Assembly (NCBI RefSeq): GCF_036967205.1 | Contig: NZ_CP146022.1 | Location: 186,001-250,000, forward strand | Reading direction: 5' to 3' | From: Streptomyces sp. Q6 | Lineage (GTDB): Bacteria; Actinomycetota; Actinomycetes; Streptomycetales; Streptomycetaceae | DNA length: 64,000 nt | Part shown: piece by piece, positions 27,086 to 35,929 of the stretch | How the letters are laid out: each line of letters begins with the position of its first letter | Numbering within the stretch: the stretch's first letter is position 1 | The notes under the pieces: generated by a model | Told to the model about the DNA's origin: nothing | Database searches by the model: none | The model's input: only the letters and a program-made list of their open reading frames with translations | Position numbers and translations under genes: made by a program

Positions 27086-27322
27086 CGCGCCGGACCGCGC
27101 GGCCCTCACAACTCCGGGAGCGGGGGCAGGTGTTGAGATGTACGTCAATGGTCGGTCGGCGTGCACGGGATGCCTGGATCCGCCCACTTCCCCCACTGTC
27201 TCGGTCCGCTTCCCACGTTCCGGGTCACTTTCTCTCCAGTGGACATCGGGTGGGGCGGAGAAGCGGCAGACTGCGGGCCCGACCTGCACGGTGATGTGTC
27301 GGCAGCAGCGGGGGGAGCGATC

Positions 27323-29419
27323 GTGGGCGGCGAGCAGCGGCTGGTGGGCAATCTGCCGGAGATGACGACACGCATGGTGGGCCGCCGTACGGAACTGGCG
27401 GAGGTGCTGCGGTGGTGCGCGGGGCCGGAGCGTCTGATGACCCTCACGGGGGTCGGTGGAGTGGGCAAGACGCGCCTCGCGCTGGAAGCCGCGGACCGTC
27501 TGCGGCCGGTGTTCCGGGACGGCGTGTGGCTGGTGGAGCTGTCGCCGCTGCGCGAGGGCGACGCACTGCCGTATGCCATCGCCGAGCAGTTGCCGCTGGC
27601 CGACCAGTCCACCCGCCCGATGCTCGACGTCCTGGCCGACTACCTGTCCGGCCGGGAGCTGCTGCTGATCCTGGACACCTGCGAGCACCTGACCGACACG
27701 GGCGGGCCCACTGTCGAGGCCTTGTTGCGGGCGGCGCCGGGGCTGCGGGTTCTGGCTACGAGCCGCCGCACCCTGAACGTTCCCGGTGAGGCGGTGCGGA
27801 CCATCGAGCCGCTGTCCGTCCCTCGACCTGACGACCCTGCCGCGGCGCGGGCCGATGCGGTGGTGCTGCTGGCCGAGCGCGCCGACCGCAGCGTCCCGGG
27901 CCTCGCCCTCGACGAAGCGGGGCGGGGGGAACTGGCGGCGCTGGCCCGGCGGTTGGAGGGCCTTCCCCTGGCCATCGAGCTGGCCGCGGCGCGCCTGGGG
28001 GACATGTCCGTCAGGGAACTGATCGACCGCCTCGATGACCGGTTCGCGATCCTGGGCGAGAGCGACGCGCTGGTGCGCGGGATCGAGCCGCCCTGGCACC
28101 AGGCCCTGCGGACCACGATCGGCTGGAGCCACCAGCTGTGCCGTCCGGCCGAGCGACTGCTGTGGGCCCGCCTTTCGGTGTTCGCCGGAACCTTCGACAC
28201 CGAGGCCGTCCGCGCGGTGTGCGCCGACCGTCATCTGCCCGGTCCGCTTCTGCCCGGCCTGCTGGCCGAGCTGGTGGACAAGTCGATCGTGACCTGGCAG
28301 CCCACGGCCGGCGGGGACCGTTACCGAATGCTGGACACGCTGCGCGAGTTCGGTGCCGACTGGCTGCGCCACCTGGGAGAGGAGGAGGAACTGCGCCGTC
28401 GCCATGGCCTCCACTACCGGGCCCTGGCCGTGCGCGCGGATGTCGCCTGGATGAGCCCCGAGCAGATCGCCTGGCACGAGCGGACCGACGCCGACCACGC
28501 CAACTACCGCGCCGCGCTGGACTTCTGCCTCGGCGAGGGGAACGACGGAGGCGCCGCCCTGGAGCTGGCCGGAGCTCTGTGGTTCCGCTGGCTGGCCTGC
28601 GGTCTCCAGCACGAAGGCCGCCACTACCTCGAACGCGCTCTGCGGCGGTCTCCGGCGCCGAGCGCGGCTCGTAGCAAGGCGGTGTGGGCCTGCGGCGCGA
28701 TCGCCCTGGGTCAGGGAGACCTCGACACCGTCGCGGTGATGGCGCGGGAGCTCCGTCCCGCCGCCGAGGCGGCCGCCGACCCGGCCATGCTGGTGGCCGC
28801 CGCCCATCTCGACGGCGGATTCCTGGGGCTGAGCGGACAGCCCGCACGGGCCGCCGCGGTTTTCGACGCCGCGCCGTACACCCGCGACCATGGCGCGGCC
28901 TACAGCGGAGCACGCTTCCTGGTGTGGACGATCCGCGTGTTCGCCCACACCAACCTGGGCGAGTTCGCCCAGGCCGTCGCCGCGGCCGATGCCATGCGCA
29001 CGCAGTGCCTCGACTGCGGCGACCGGTGGGCCCGGGCCTTCGCCGACTACGTGGGCGGACTGGCGGCCCTCGGTCTGGGCCGACTGGACGAGGCGGCCGC
29101 GTACGGCCGCGCCTCACTGGAAGCCAAGTCCCTCCTCCGCGACAGCATCGGCATCGGCACCTCCATCGACCTGCTGGCATCCATCACGGCCGCCACCGGC
29201 CAGGGCCGACGGGCGGCCCGCCTCCTCGGCATCGGCCAGCAGACCTGGAACGCCATCGGCCGTGACCAACTGGGCGTCCCCGAACTCATCGCCGCCCGCC
29301 AGGACTGCGAACGCCGGGCACGCGAGACCGCCGGCGACACCGCGTACGAGACGGCCTTCCGCAAGGGCCTGGAGGACAGTCTCGACGACGGTCTCGTGTA
29401 CGCCCTGCACGACACCTGA
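27323..29419 (+). CDS. NB-ARC/AAA ATPase with TPR-like repeats, no HTH
   Basis: 698 residues. P-loop at about 35-48 (LTGVGGVGKTRLAL), Walker B LLLILDTCEHL, sensor ATSRRTL and GLPLAIELAAARLG, then winged and TPR-like helices to the end. Relatives in Streptomyces are LuxR- or AfsR-type regulators of 750-1000 residues with a DNA-binding domain at either end; here the protein starts directly with the ATPase and stops at LVYALHDT, where a LuxR HTH normally follows. GTG 27323 has GGGGGAG upstream. It may act through a partner, or be a truncated regulator. Confidence 0.85.
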   Translation: MGGEQRLVGNLPEMTTRMVGRRTELAEVLRWCAGPERLMTLTGVGGVGKTRLALEAADRLRPVFRDGVWLVELSPLREGDALPYAIAEQLPLADQSTRPMLDVLADYLSGRELLLILDTCEHLTDTGGPTVEALLRAAPGLRVLATSRRTLNVPGEAVRTIEPLSVPRPDDPAAARADAVVLLAERADRSVPGLALDEAGRGELAALARRLEGLPLAIELAAARLGDMSVRELIDRLDDRFAILGESDALVRGIEPPWHQALRTTIGWSHQLCRPAERLLWARLSVFAGTFDTEAVRAVCADRHLPGPLLPGLLAELVDKSIVTWQPTAGGDRYRMLDTLREFGADWLRHLGEEEELRRRHGLHYRALAVRADVAWMSPEQIAWHERTDADHANYRAALDFCLGEGNDGGAALELAGALWFRWLACGLQHEGRHYLERALRRSPAPSAARSKAVWACGAIALGQGDLDTVAVMARELRPAAEAAADPAMLVAAAHLDGGFLGLSGQPARAAAVFDAAPYTRDHGAAYSGARFLVWTIRVFAHTNLGEFAQAVAAADAMRTQCLDCGDRWARAFADYVGGLAALGLGRLDEAAAYGRASLEAKSLLRDSIGIGTSIDLLASITAATGQGRRAARLLGIGQQTWNAIGRDQLGVPELIAARQDCERRARETAGDTAYETAFRKGLEDSLDDGLVYALHDT

Positions 29420-29644
29420 TCCCGCGCCCCCGCCACACCTGCCCGAGGACGACCCCGGTTGCTCAGTACTCCCGCCTAGGGCAACCCGGCCCCCTGGGCC
29501 GTACGTCTTCGGGCCTACGGCAAGGAGGCCAAGAGGTCACTGCCGAAAGCCGATGGCTTCCCGGACGCTTGACCCCGGTCATGTCCTTCTCCGTAACGTC
29601 GCTGTACGTATGAGGTGTTGGGCTAAGGAATGCGGGGTGGAGCG

Positions 29645-30436
29645 GTGAACAAGGCTGCGTACGAGCAGGAGTTGTACCGGCTGCAGACGGAACTGGTGAA
29701 ACTCCAGGAGTGGGTGCGTGCCGAGGCCGCCCGGCTGGTCGTCGTCTTCGAGGGGCGGGACGCGGCGGGCAAGGGCGGCACGATCAAACGGGTCGCCGAG
29801 CATCTCAATCCCCGGGTCGCGCGGATCGTCGCGCTACCGGCGCCCACGGAGCGCGAGCGTACGCAGTGGTACTTCCAGCGGTACGTGAATCACCTCCCCA
29901 CGGCGGGCGAGATCGTCCTGTTCGACCGGAGTTGGTACAACAGGGCGGGCGTGGAGCACGTGATGGGTTTCTGCACGCCTGCCGAGCACCGGCGCTTCCT
30001 CCACCAGTGCCCGATCTTCGAGCGGCTGCTGGTGGAGGACGGGGTGCTGCTGCGCAAGTACTGGTTCTCGGTGAGCGACGCCGTGCAGGAACAGCGTTTC
30101 CGACGCCGTCTCGAAGACCCCACCCGACGCTGGAAGTTGTCGCCTCTGGACGTGGAATCGATCACCCGCTGGGAGGCGTACTCGCGCGCGAAGGACGAGA
30201 TGCTCGTGCACACGGACATCACGGAGGCGCCCTGGTACATCGTCGAGAGCGACGACAAGCGCAGCGCACGCCTCAACATGATCGCGCACCTCCTGTCGAC
30301 GGTTCCGTACCGGGACGTCCCACCGCCCGACCTCGACCTGCCGACGCGGCCACCCGCTTCCGGCTACCGTCGCCCACCGCGCGATCTCCAGACGTACGTA
30401 CCCGATCACGCGGCGGACCTACGCTCCGAGCGGTAG
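29645..30436 (+). CDS. ppk2: Polyphosphate kinase 2
   Basis: 263 residues of the short (single-domain) PPK2 class. Walker A at 36-47 (EGRDAAGKGGTIKR), Walker B at about 90-100 (IVLFDRSWYNRAGVE), lid residues in RFRRRLEDPTRRWKLSPLD and the conserved WYIVESDDKRSARLN. It transfers phosphate between polyphosphate and nucleotides, normally making NDP/NTP from polyP. GTG 29645 is preferred since it gives the family start NKAAYEQELYRLQTELVKLQEWV. A GGCCC-N3-GGGCC dyad lies at 29488-29500 in its upstream region. Confidence 0.93.
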   Translation: MNKAAYEQELYRLQTELVKLQEWVRAEAARLVVVFEGRDAAGKGGTIKRVAEHLNPRVARIVALPAPTERERTQWYFQRYVNHLPTAGEIVLFDRSWYNRAGVEHVMGFCTPAEHRRFLHQCPIFERLLVEDGVLLRKYWFSVSDAVQEQRFRRRLEDPTRRWKLSPLDVESITRWEAYSRAKDEMLVHTDITEAPWYIVESDDKRSARLNMIAHLLSTVPYRDVPPPDLDLPTRPPASGYRRPPRDLQTYVPDHAADLRSER

Positions 30437-30523
30437 AAGGTACGGCAGAAGGAACCGCTCAGATGGTGCCCACACCGCGAGAGATTGCCGCCGATACCTG
30501 ACCGACATGATGCGGGACCTTGC

Positions 30524-32602
30524 GTGACCACCGCCAAGCCCGACAGGGAACCCCTACAACCCCTGCTGTCACAGATGCTCGATGGGTTCGCGACACGGTT
30601 GCGTCCGGAAAGTGAGCAAGTAAGCGCCGCCACCGAGCTCTTATCGACAAAAGGCCCACGTCCGGTCCAAGCGGTGCTGAAATGCGCCATGGAACGCAAC
30701 AGGCACCACGCACGATCGCCCCTCATTCCCGCAGCGGAGGAACCGTTCCGCGCGCTGCTGGAGGCCGCTCCCGACGCGATGGTGATCGTCGACGATGCCG
30801 GCGTCATCCGCCTGGTGAACGCGCAGACGGAGACGCTGTTCGGTTATCCGCGCCACGAACTGCTCGGCCAGCCCATCGAGATGCTCGTCCCGCAGCGATT
30901 CCGCGCCCAGCACCCGACCCACCGGGAGGGCTACAGCGGGAACCAGCAGGTCCGCCCGATGGGCGCCAATCTGGAACTGTACGGACTGCGCCGGGACGGT
31001 GCCGAGTTCCCCGTCGAGATCAGCATCAGTCCGCTCCAGACGCCCGACGGACTTCTGATCTCCGCCGCCGTCCGCGACGTCAGCGAGCGCAAGGCCGCCG
31101 ACGCGCGCTTCCGCGCGCTCCTGGAAGCCGCCCCGGACGCCATCGTCATCGTCGACGACGCGGGCACCATCCAGTTGGTCAACGCGCAGACGGAGGCCCT
31201 GTTCGGCTATCGGCGCGAAGAGCTCCTGGGCCGACAGGTGGAAGTACTGGTGCCGCAGCGGTTCCACCATTTCCACCCCGCCCACCGTCACGGCTACGTC
31301 GACAACCGCCGCGTGCGCCCCATGGGGGCCGGGCTGGATCTGCACGGCCTGCGCAAGAACGGTGCCGAGTTCCCCGTCGAGATCAGCCTCAGTCCTCTGG
31401 AGACCCCCGAAGGCACGTTGGTGTCCGCCGCGATCCGCGACGTGACCAAGCGCAAGGAGGCGGAGGCGCAACTCGCCGAGCTCTACGAGCAGCAACGCCA
31501 TGTCGCGCTGACCCTGCAACGCAGCCTGATGGGGTCGCCCGTTCCTCTCTCGGGCATCGACACCTCCAGCCGCTACTTCCCCGCCCGGCAGGGGCCGGGG
31601 GTGGGCGGCGACTGGTTCGACATGATCTCCCTGGGCGGCGGCCGGGTGGGCGTACTGATCGGCGACGTCATGGGGCGTGGCCTGGAGGCCGCCGCGGTGA
31701 TGGGCCAACTGCGTTCGGCCTCGCACGCGTTGGCCAAGACGGGAATGCCTCCCTGGCAGCTGATGCGCGCGCTCGACGCGGTCGTCAGCGAACTGCCCGA
31801 CCAACTCGTCACGTGCTGCTACCTCATCCTGGACCCTGACGAGAGTGCGCTGACGGTGTGCTCGGCCGGCCACCTGCCGGTGCTGCTCGTGGAGCCCACG
31901 GGACAGGTCCGCATGCTTCCCGTTCCTGTCAGTGTGCCCCTCGGGGTGGGCGAGGTGCCCCACCAGGAGACCAGACTGACCGTGCCGCCCTCCTCGGTGC
32001 TGGCCCTGTACACCGACGGTCTGGTGGAGACTCCGACGAGCGACATCGAGGAGCAGATCGACGCGCTGGCCGTGTCTCTGGAGAAGGCCGTCGCGGACTC
32101 CGCCTGCCTGGAGCAGGCCGCCAACTCCGTCCTCTCCGCGCTCCTGCCCGACCCGCAGGACTACACCGATGACGTGACCCTGCTCCTCGCCCGCATCCCT
32201 CCCGCGCCACTGACCGCTGTCTCCGCGGTGCTGCCGGCCGAGCCGATCAGCGTGGGAGAGGGACGCCGGTTCCTGCGCCGGACACTGCGGGACTGGGACT
32301 GCGAGGACATCAGCGACACCGCCTGCCTGCTAACCTCGGAGCTCCTGTCCAACTCCGTACGCCATGCCTGCGATCCGCTGCGCCTGCGTCTGCGCCGCAC
32401 GAAGGACGAACTCAACATCGAGGTCAGCGACGGCAGCCCCATCCTCCCCCAGGCCAGAACCGCGCGCCTCGACGAGGAGTCGGGCCGCGGTCTGGCATTG
32501 CTGGACCAACTGGCCACGTCCTGGGGAACTTTGCCCACCCAGGACGGCAAGGCCGTGTGGTTCTCGCTGGCCCTGGTCACCTCGACCGCGGTGGACCCGT
32601 GA
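30524..32602 (+). CDS. PAS-PAS-SpoIIE phosphatase with C-terminal HATPase
   Basis: About 692 residues. Two nearly identical PAS domains in tandem (each opening FRALLEAAPDA.VIVDDAG and ending AA.RDV), a short linker helix, a PP2C/SpoIIE phosphatase domain (GPGVGGDWFDMISLGGGRVGVLIGDVMGRG... SAGHLPVLL... TDGLVET) and a RsbW-like HATPase (DTACLLTSELLSNSVRHA... GRGLALLDQL). It likely controls a STAS antagonist and sigma factor. The start is uncertain: GTG 30524 would place a rare TTA codon at 30641-30643; ATG 30689 would exclude it. Confidence 0.88.
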   Translation: MTTAKPDREPLQPLLSQMLDGFATRLRPESEQVSAATELLSTKGPRPVQAVLKCAMERNRHHARSPLIPAAEEPFRALLEAAPDAMVIVDDAGVIRLVNAQTETLFGYPRHELLGQPIEMLVPQRFRAQHPTHREGYSGNQQVRPMGANLELYGLRRDGAEFPVEISISPLQTPDGLLISAAVRDVSERKAADARFRALLEAAPDAIVIVDDAGTIQLVNAQTEALFGYRREELLGRQVEVLVPQRFHHFHPAHRHGYVDNRRVRPMGAGLDLHGLRKNGAEFPVEISLSPLETPEGTLVSAAIRDVTKRKEAEAQLAELYEQQRHVALTLQRSLMGSPVPLSGIDTSSRYFPARQGPGVGGDWFDMISLGGGRVGVLIGDVMGRGLEAAAVMGQLRSASHALAKTGMPPWQLMRALDAVVSELPDQLVTCCYLILDPDESALTVCSAGHLPVLLVEPTGQVRMLPVPVSVPLGVGEVPHQETRLTVPPSSVLALYTDGLVETPTSDIEEQIDALAVSLEKAVADSACLEQAANSVLSALLPDPQDYTDDVTLLLARIPPAPLTAVSAVLPAEPISVGEGRRFLRRTLRDWDCEDISDTACLLTSELLSNSVRHACDPLRLRLRRTKDELNIEVSDGSPILPQARTARLDEESGRGLALLDQLATSWGTLPTQDGKAVWFSLALVTSTAVDP

Positions 32603-32753
32603 ACGACGCGCGCCTGCGGGTGCCCGCTCGGCTGACCGGTCGCTGATCTCGCCGGCGTTCCTGCTGAAGGCCCTCAGTGCCGGACGTCGGTGCTGCGGGA
32701 GGGCCGCGGAGCGGGTGGCCGATCCATGCCTACGGCGGGTCGCGGAGCAGCGA

Positions 32754-33461
32754 CTACCCCGCCCCGGCGATGCGGTCGAGCAATTCGGCGAGCAGGGCGG
32801 ACTCACCCGGCGTCAGGGCCGCGCTCCCGGGAAGAAGCGCGCGGAGGGCGACCGCCGCACCGGCAGGGCCAGGGGCGTGCGCGCTGGGGGCGTCGGTGGT
32901 GATCGCCGCGATGACCGCCTCCCGGGCGAGGTGGGACACGGTGAGATCCCGGCGCTCCTCGGGGGCGGAGATGAGCGCGAGGGTGGTGCCACCGCCGGCG
33001 GCGTGGACCAGTTGCGCGGCACGAGGCTCGTCGATCCGCAGGCGACCCGCCTCGGCGATCCGGTGGATGTGCGCGCCGAGGACCTCCCGTGCGGCCAGAG
33101 CCGCCGAGGACTCGGCGCCGGGGCGGGGGTCGGCGTACATGAGGGTGTAGAGGGCCGGGTTGTCGAGACCGAACTGCACGTTCAGGTCCCAGCCGACGCG
33201 TAGGTCCTCGACCGGATCATCGGTGGGGGCGAGGTCGGCCTTCCGGCTCAGATGACGCTCGAAGCCGTCGGCGGCGACCGCGTCGAGCAGCCCCTGCTTG
33301 TCGCCGAAGAGCCGGTAGATGGTCGGCGCCTGGACGCCCGCGGCACTGCTCACCGCGCGCGTGGACACCGCCTCACGTCCGCCGTCCGCCAGGAGGCGGG
33401 CCGCGGCGGCGACGATGCGAACACGGTTGTTCTCCGCGGAGGCGGAGCGATCACTCTCCAT
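32754..33461 (-). CDS. TetR-family regulator
   Basis: 235 residues: HTH NRVRIVAAAARLLADGGREAVSTRAVSSAAGVQAPTIYRLFGDKQGLL, then a TetR_C domain. Start ATG 33461 (MESDRSASAENN). Divergent from an NmrA-like NAD(P)-binding gene; the 165-bp gap contains two palindromes rich in TTAAC/GTTA, so it likely represses itself and that gene. Confidence 0.88.
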   Translation of the reverse strand: MESDRSASAENNRVRIVAAAARLLADGGREAVSTRAVSSAAGVQAPTIYRLFGDKQGLLDAVAADGFERHLSRKADLAPTDDPVEDLRVGWDLNVQFGLDNPALYTLMYADPRPGAESSAALAAREVLGAHIHRIAEAGRLRIDEPRAAQLVHAAGGGTTLALISAPEERRDLTVSHLAREAVIAAITTDAPSAHAPGPAGAAVALRALLPGSAALTPGESALLAELLDRIAGAG

Positions 33462-33470
33462 GGTTAACAA

Positions 33471-33528
33471 CGATAACAGGCCGACGTTATCGACTTGCAC
33501 AATCAGCGTTAGCGTGTTTTCGTTAACG
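33471..33528. promoter_or_regulatory. Palindromic sites between TetR and NmrA-like genes
   Basis: CGATAAC (33471-33477) pairs with GTTATCG (33486-33492) across 8 bp, and a perfect CGTTAACG lies at 33521-33528. The area is AT-rich compared with its surroundings. Probable TetR operators. Confidence 0.55.
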
Positions 33529-33626
33529 ATGGAAACGCCGGTTGGGCCCGGCTCACCGTGCCGTACCCCATACCCCCGCGCCCCCGTGCCCCGTACGCCC
33601 GTACCCCCTACTCACTGGAGACTCCC

Positions 33627-34502
33627 GTGATCGTCATTACCGCCCCCACCGGCCAGATCGGCCGCCAGGTACTCCGCTCGCTGCTCGACAGTGACCGTCC
33701 GGTCCGGGTGATCGCCCGCACTCCGTCCCGGTTGACCGAGCGGACCCGTGCCCGCGCCGAGATCGTGGAGGGCTCGCACAGCGACCCCGCGGTCCTCGAT
33801 CGAGCACTCGACGGCGCCGACAGCCTCCTGTGGCTGGTGCCCCCGAACCCCGGCGCCGCGGACATCCATGACCACTACCTCGACTTCACCCGTCCTGCCA
33901 CCGACGCCCTCAAGGCCCGGGGCGTCGAGCGGGTCGTCGGCGTCACCAGCCTCGGCCGCTCCTACGGCAAGCACGCCGGACTGCTGTCCCCTGCCTTCGC
34001 CATGGACGCGATGATCGAGAGCACGGGGGTCGATTACCGGGCCCTGGCCATGCCGTTCTTCATGGAGAACCTCCTCCACCAGGTCGAAGCGATCAGGACG
34101 CAGGGAATGTTCTTCCTGGCGAACACCGCCGATCGGCCGCTGGCGACCGTCGCCACCCGCGACATCGCCGCAGCCGCCACGGACCTGCTGCTCGACACCG
34201 CTTGGAGCGGGCAGAGCACCGTCCCGGTGATCGGCGACACCCTCTCCCCCGACGCCATGGCGCAGATCCTCACCGAGACACTGGACCGCCCGGTGCGGTT
34301 CCAGCAGGTCGACGAGCAGGCGTACAAGGAGACGATGCTGCGGTACGGATCGAGCGACGCCTGGGCGCAGGGCCTGATAGACATGGCCACCGCCCAGAAC
34401 GACGGCATCTACGACGCCGAGCAGCAGGCCCTGGCGACGCCCGCCCCGACCGATTTCCACCAGTGGTGCCAGGAGGTCCTCAAGCCCTCAGTGCCGGCCT
34501 GA
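33627..34502 (+). CDS. NmrA-like NAD(P)H-binding protein
   Basis: 291 residues of the atypical SDR/NmrA type. The N-terminal Rossmann motif is VITAPTGQIGRQVLRSLL; later VVGVTSLGRSYGKHAG and YRALAMPFFMENLL match the quinone-reductase-like (QorB/azoreductase) subgroup, which lacks the usual SDR catalytic Tyr-Lys pair. GTG 33627 has GGAG 6 nt upstream. Likely an NADPH-dependent reductase or redox sensor induced by the ligand of the divergent TetR. Confidence 0.85.
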   Translation: MIVITAPTGQIGRQVLRSLLDSDRPVRVIARTPSRLTERTRARAEIVEGSHSDPAVLDRALDGADSLLWLVPPNPGAADIHDHYLDFTRPATDALKARGVERVVGVTSLGRSYGKHAGLLSPAFAMDAMIESTGVDYRALAMPFFMENLLHQVEAIRTQGMFFLANTADRPLATVATRDIAAAATDLLLDTAWSGQSTVPVIGDTLSPDAMAQILTETLDRPVRFQQVDEQAYKETMLRYGSSDAWAQGLIDMATAQNDGIYDAEQQALATPAPTDFHQWCQEVLKPSVPA

Positions 34503-34555
34503 ACGACCCCGGCGCGAGCACCGGGTGCCACTCCCCCGGACGTCTGCGCCGATGC

Positions 34556-35509
34556 TCAGTCGAAGTCCGGAGCCGGGGCCGTGGCGTTGAGCGCCGTCAC
34601 GATCGTCTCCTCCTCGTACCTGAAGTGGGTCTCCAGCTGGTTCGCCAGCCGCTCCAGGTCGGCGCGCAGCCGCACCGCGTCGCTTTCGCCGGGCACGAAG
34701 CCGTCGACGAGGTGCTGGATCTTCTCCTGCACCTGGGCCACCGCCTTGTGCTCCTCAGCAAGCTGCTCCAGTGCGGGGGCGAGCGCGGGGAACTCCTCGG
34801 CCAACTGCGGGAACAGCGCCCTGTCCTCGCCGCCGTGGTGTCTGCTCAGTGCTCCGCAGAAGCTGAGGCAGTGGGCGCGCATCTGCTGGGCGAGGTCCGG
34901 CGGCGTGCGCTCGATCGCGTCGGTGTCTGCCTCGATCATCCTGTCCACCCGGGTTCGGAGCGTGTCGAGTTCGCCTCGCAGCCAGTCGTGCACCTCGACG
35001 ATCCAGTCGCCCATGCCCTTGACCCGTTCCTCGCCGGGCCGGGGACCGATCCGGTTCAGCACCACGACCGGGATCACCCGGGTCGTCCTGGCCTGGTGGT
35101 CGGCATACCCCGGCGCCTCGGCGATCACGCGGGCGAAGAGCTTGTCACGCTCGTGGCTCGACGGGATGGAGGCGATCGCCTGATAGGTGTCGGTGCCCGT
35201 CTCCACCGTCACGAGCGGGTTCTTGCGGATGTTGTGGAACCATGCGGGATGTCGGTCGGCGCCGTTCGACGAGGCGACGACGAGCCCCTTCCCGTCAAGT
35301 TCCAGGTAGCCCAGGATGGTCTCCCGGCGCAGGCCGGTCCTGGCTCCGACGGTCGTCAGCACGGTCAGGGTCCAGCCCTCGAACATGCCACTCATCCTGC
35401 CGCCGCCGGCTCGAAACTCCGCGATGACCTGACGCTGGAAGTCATGGACGTCAATCCCCGCCCAGGTGTCGGCCTGTGCTTCCCAGGTCTCGCCCTGCTC
35501 CTTGCTCAT
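34556..35509 (-). CDS. F420-type nitroreductase fused to a hemerythrin domain
   Basis: 317 residues. Residues about 1-150 match the deazaflavin (F420)-dependent nitroreductase family (LTVLTTVGARTGLRRETILGYLELDGKGLVVASSNGADRHPAWFHNIRKNPLVTVE). Residues about 165-315 form a hemerythrin HHE domain with the expected di-iron ligands: HDWLRGEL, CGALSRHHGGED, LAEEHKAVAQ and LETHFRYEEE. ATG 35509 follows AAAGG. The fusion joins a reductase to an O2/NO-binding di-iron module, suggesting redox or nitrosative stress function. Details are inferred. Confidence 0.88.
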   Translation of the reverse strand: MSKEQGETWEAQADTWAGIDVHDFQRQVIAEFRAGGGRMSGMFEGWTLTVLTTVGARTGLRRETILGYLELDGKGLVVASSNGADRHPAWFHNIRKNPLVTVETGTDTYQAIASIPSSHERDKLFARVIAEAPGYADHQARTTRVIPVVVLNRIGPRPGEERVKGMGDWIVEVHDWLRGELDTLRTRVDRMIEADTDAIERTPPDLAQQMRAHCLSFCGALSRHHGGEDRALFPQLAEEFPALAPALEQLAEEHKAVAQVQEKIQHLVDGFVPGESDAVRLRADLERLANQLETHFRYEEETIVTALNATAPAPDFD

Positions 35510-35929
35510 GAACTGCCTTTCCGAGTCGGTTGACCGCGGAGGAGGGCCACGCCACCGGAAATCGACACACAGAAATACCCCGCACACCTACGCAGTGAAA
35601 ATGGGCGCAGTAGTCCCAGGAAAGGGACTGACAAGCTGCGCGAGACGGCCGTGCCGATCTCTGTAATGGCTGAGTAGCCGCTACCTCCATGCGTAGGCCC
35701 ATACGGGGCTCGGGGAGAACGTAACACCGTCCCCCGTGATCGAGCAACGTCGCCTTGACGAGGGGCAATCCCGGGGCAACCGGGCCGCCGGCCAAGCGAG
35801 TTGGCCCCGATGTCGACGAGTCAGCGGGAGATCAGCCGATGAGCAAGGCGGGCACAGGCCGCATACGTGTGTTCGTCGGCGACGGCATCCGGGCTCGTCC
35901 GGACGTCTCCGCGCATTCCGCCGGCACGC
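35510..35929. other. 420-bp intergenic region
   Basis: Holds the promoter side of the nitroreductase-hemerythrin gene. A weak short frame begins at ATG 35839 (MSKAGTGRIRVFVGDGIRAR) behind GGGAG; it reads like the first residues of a response regulator but runs into antisense of the LysR gene. Otherwise no gene seen. Confidence 0.4.
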
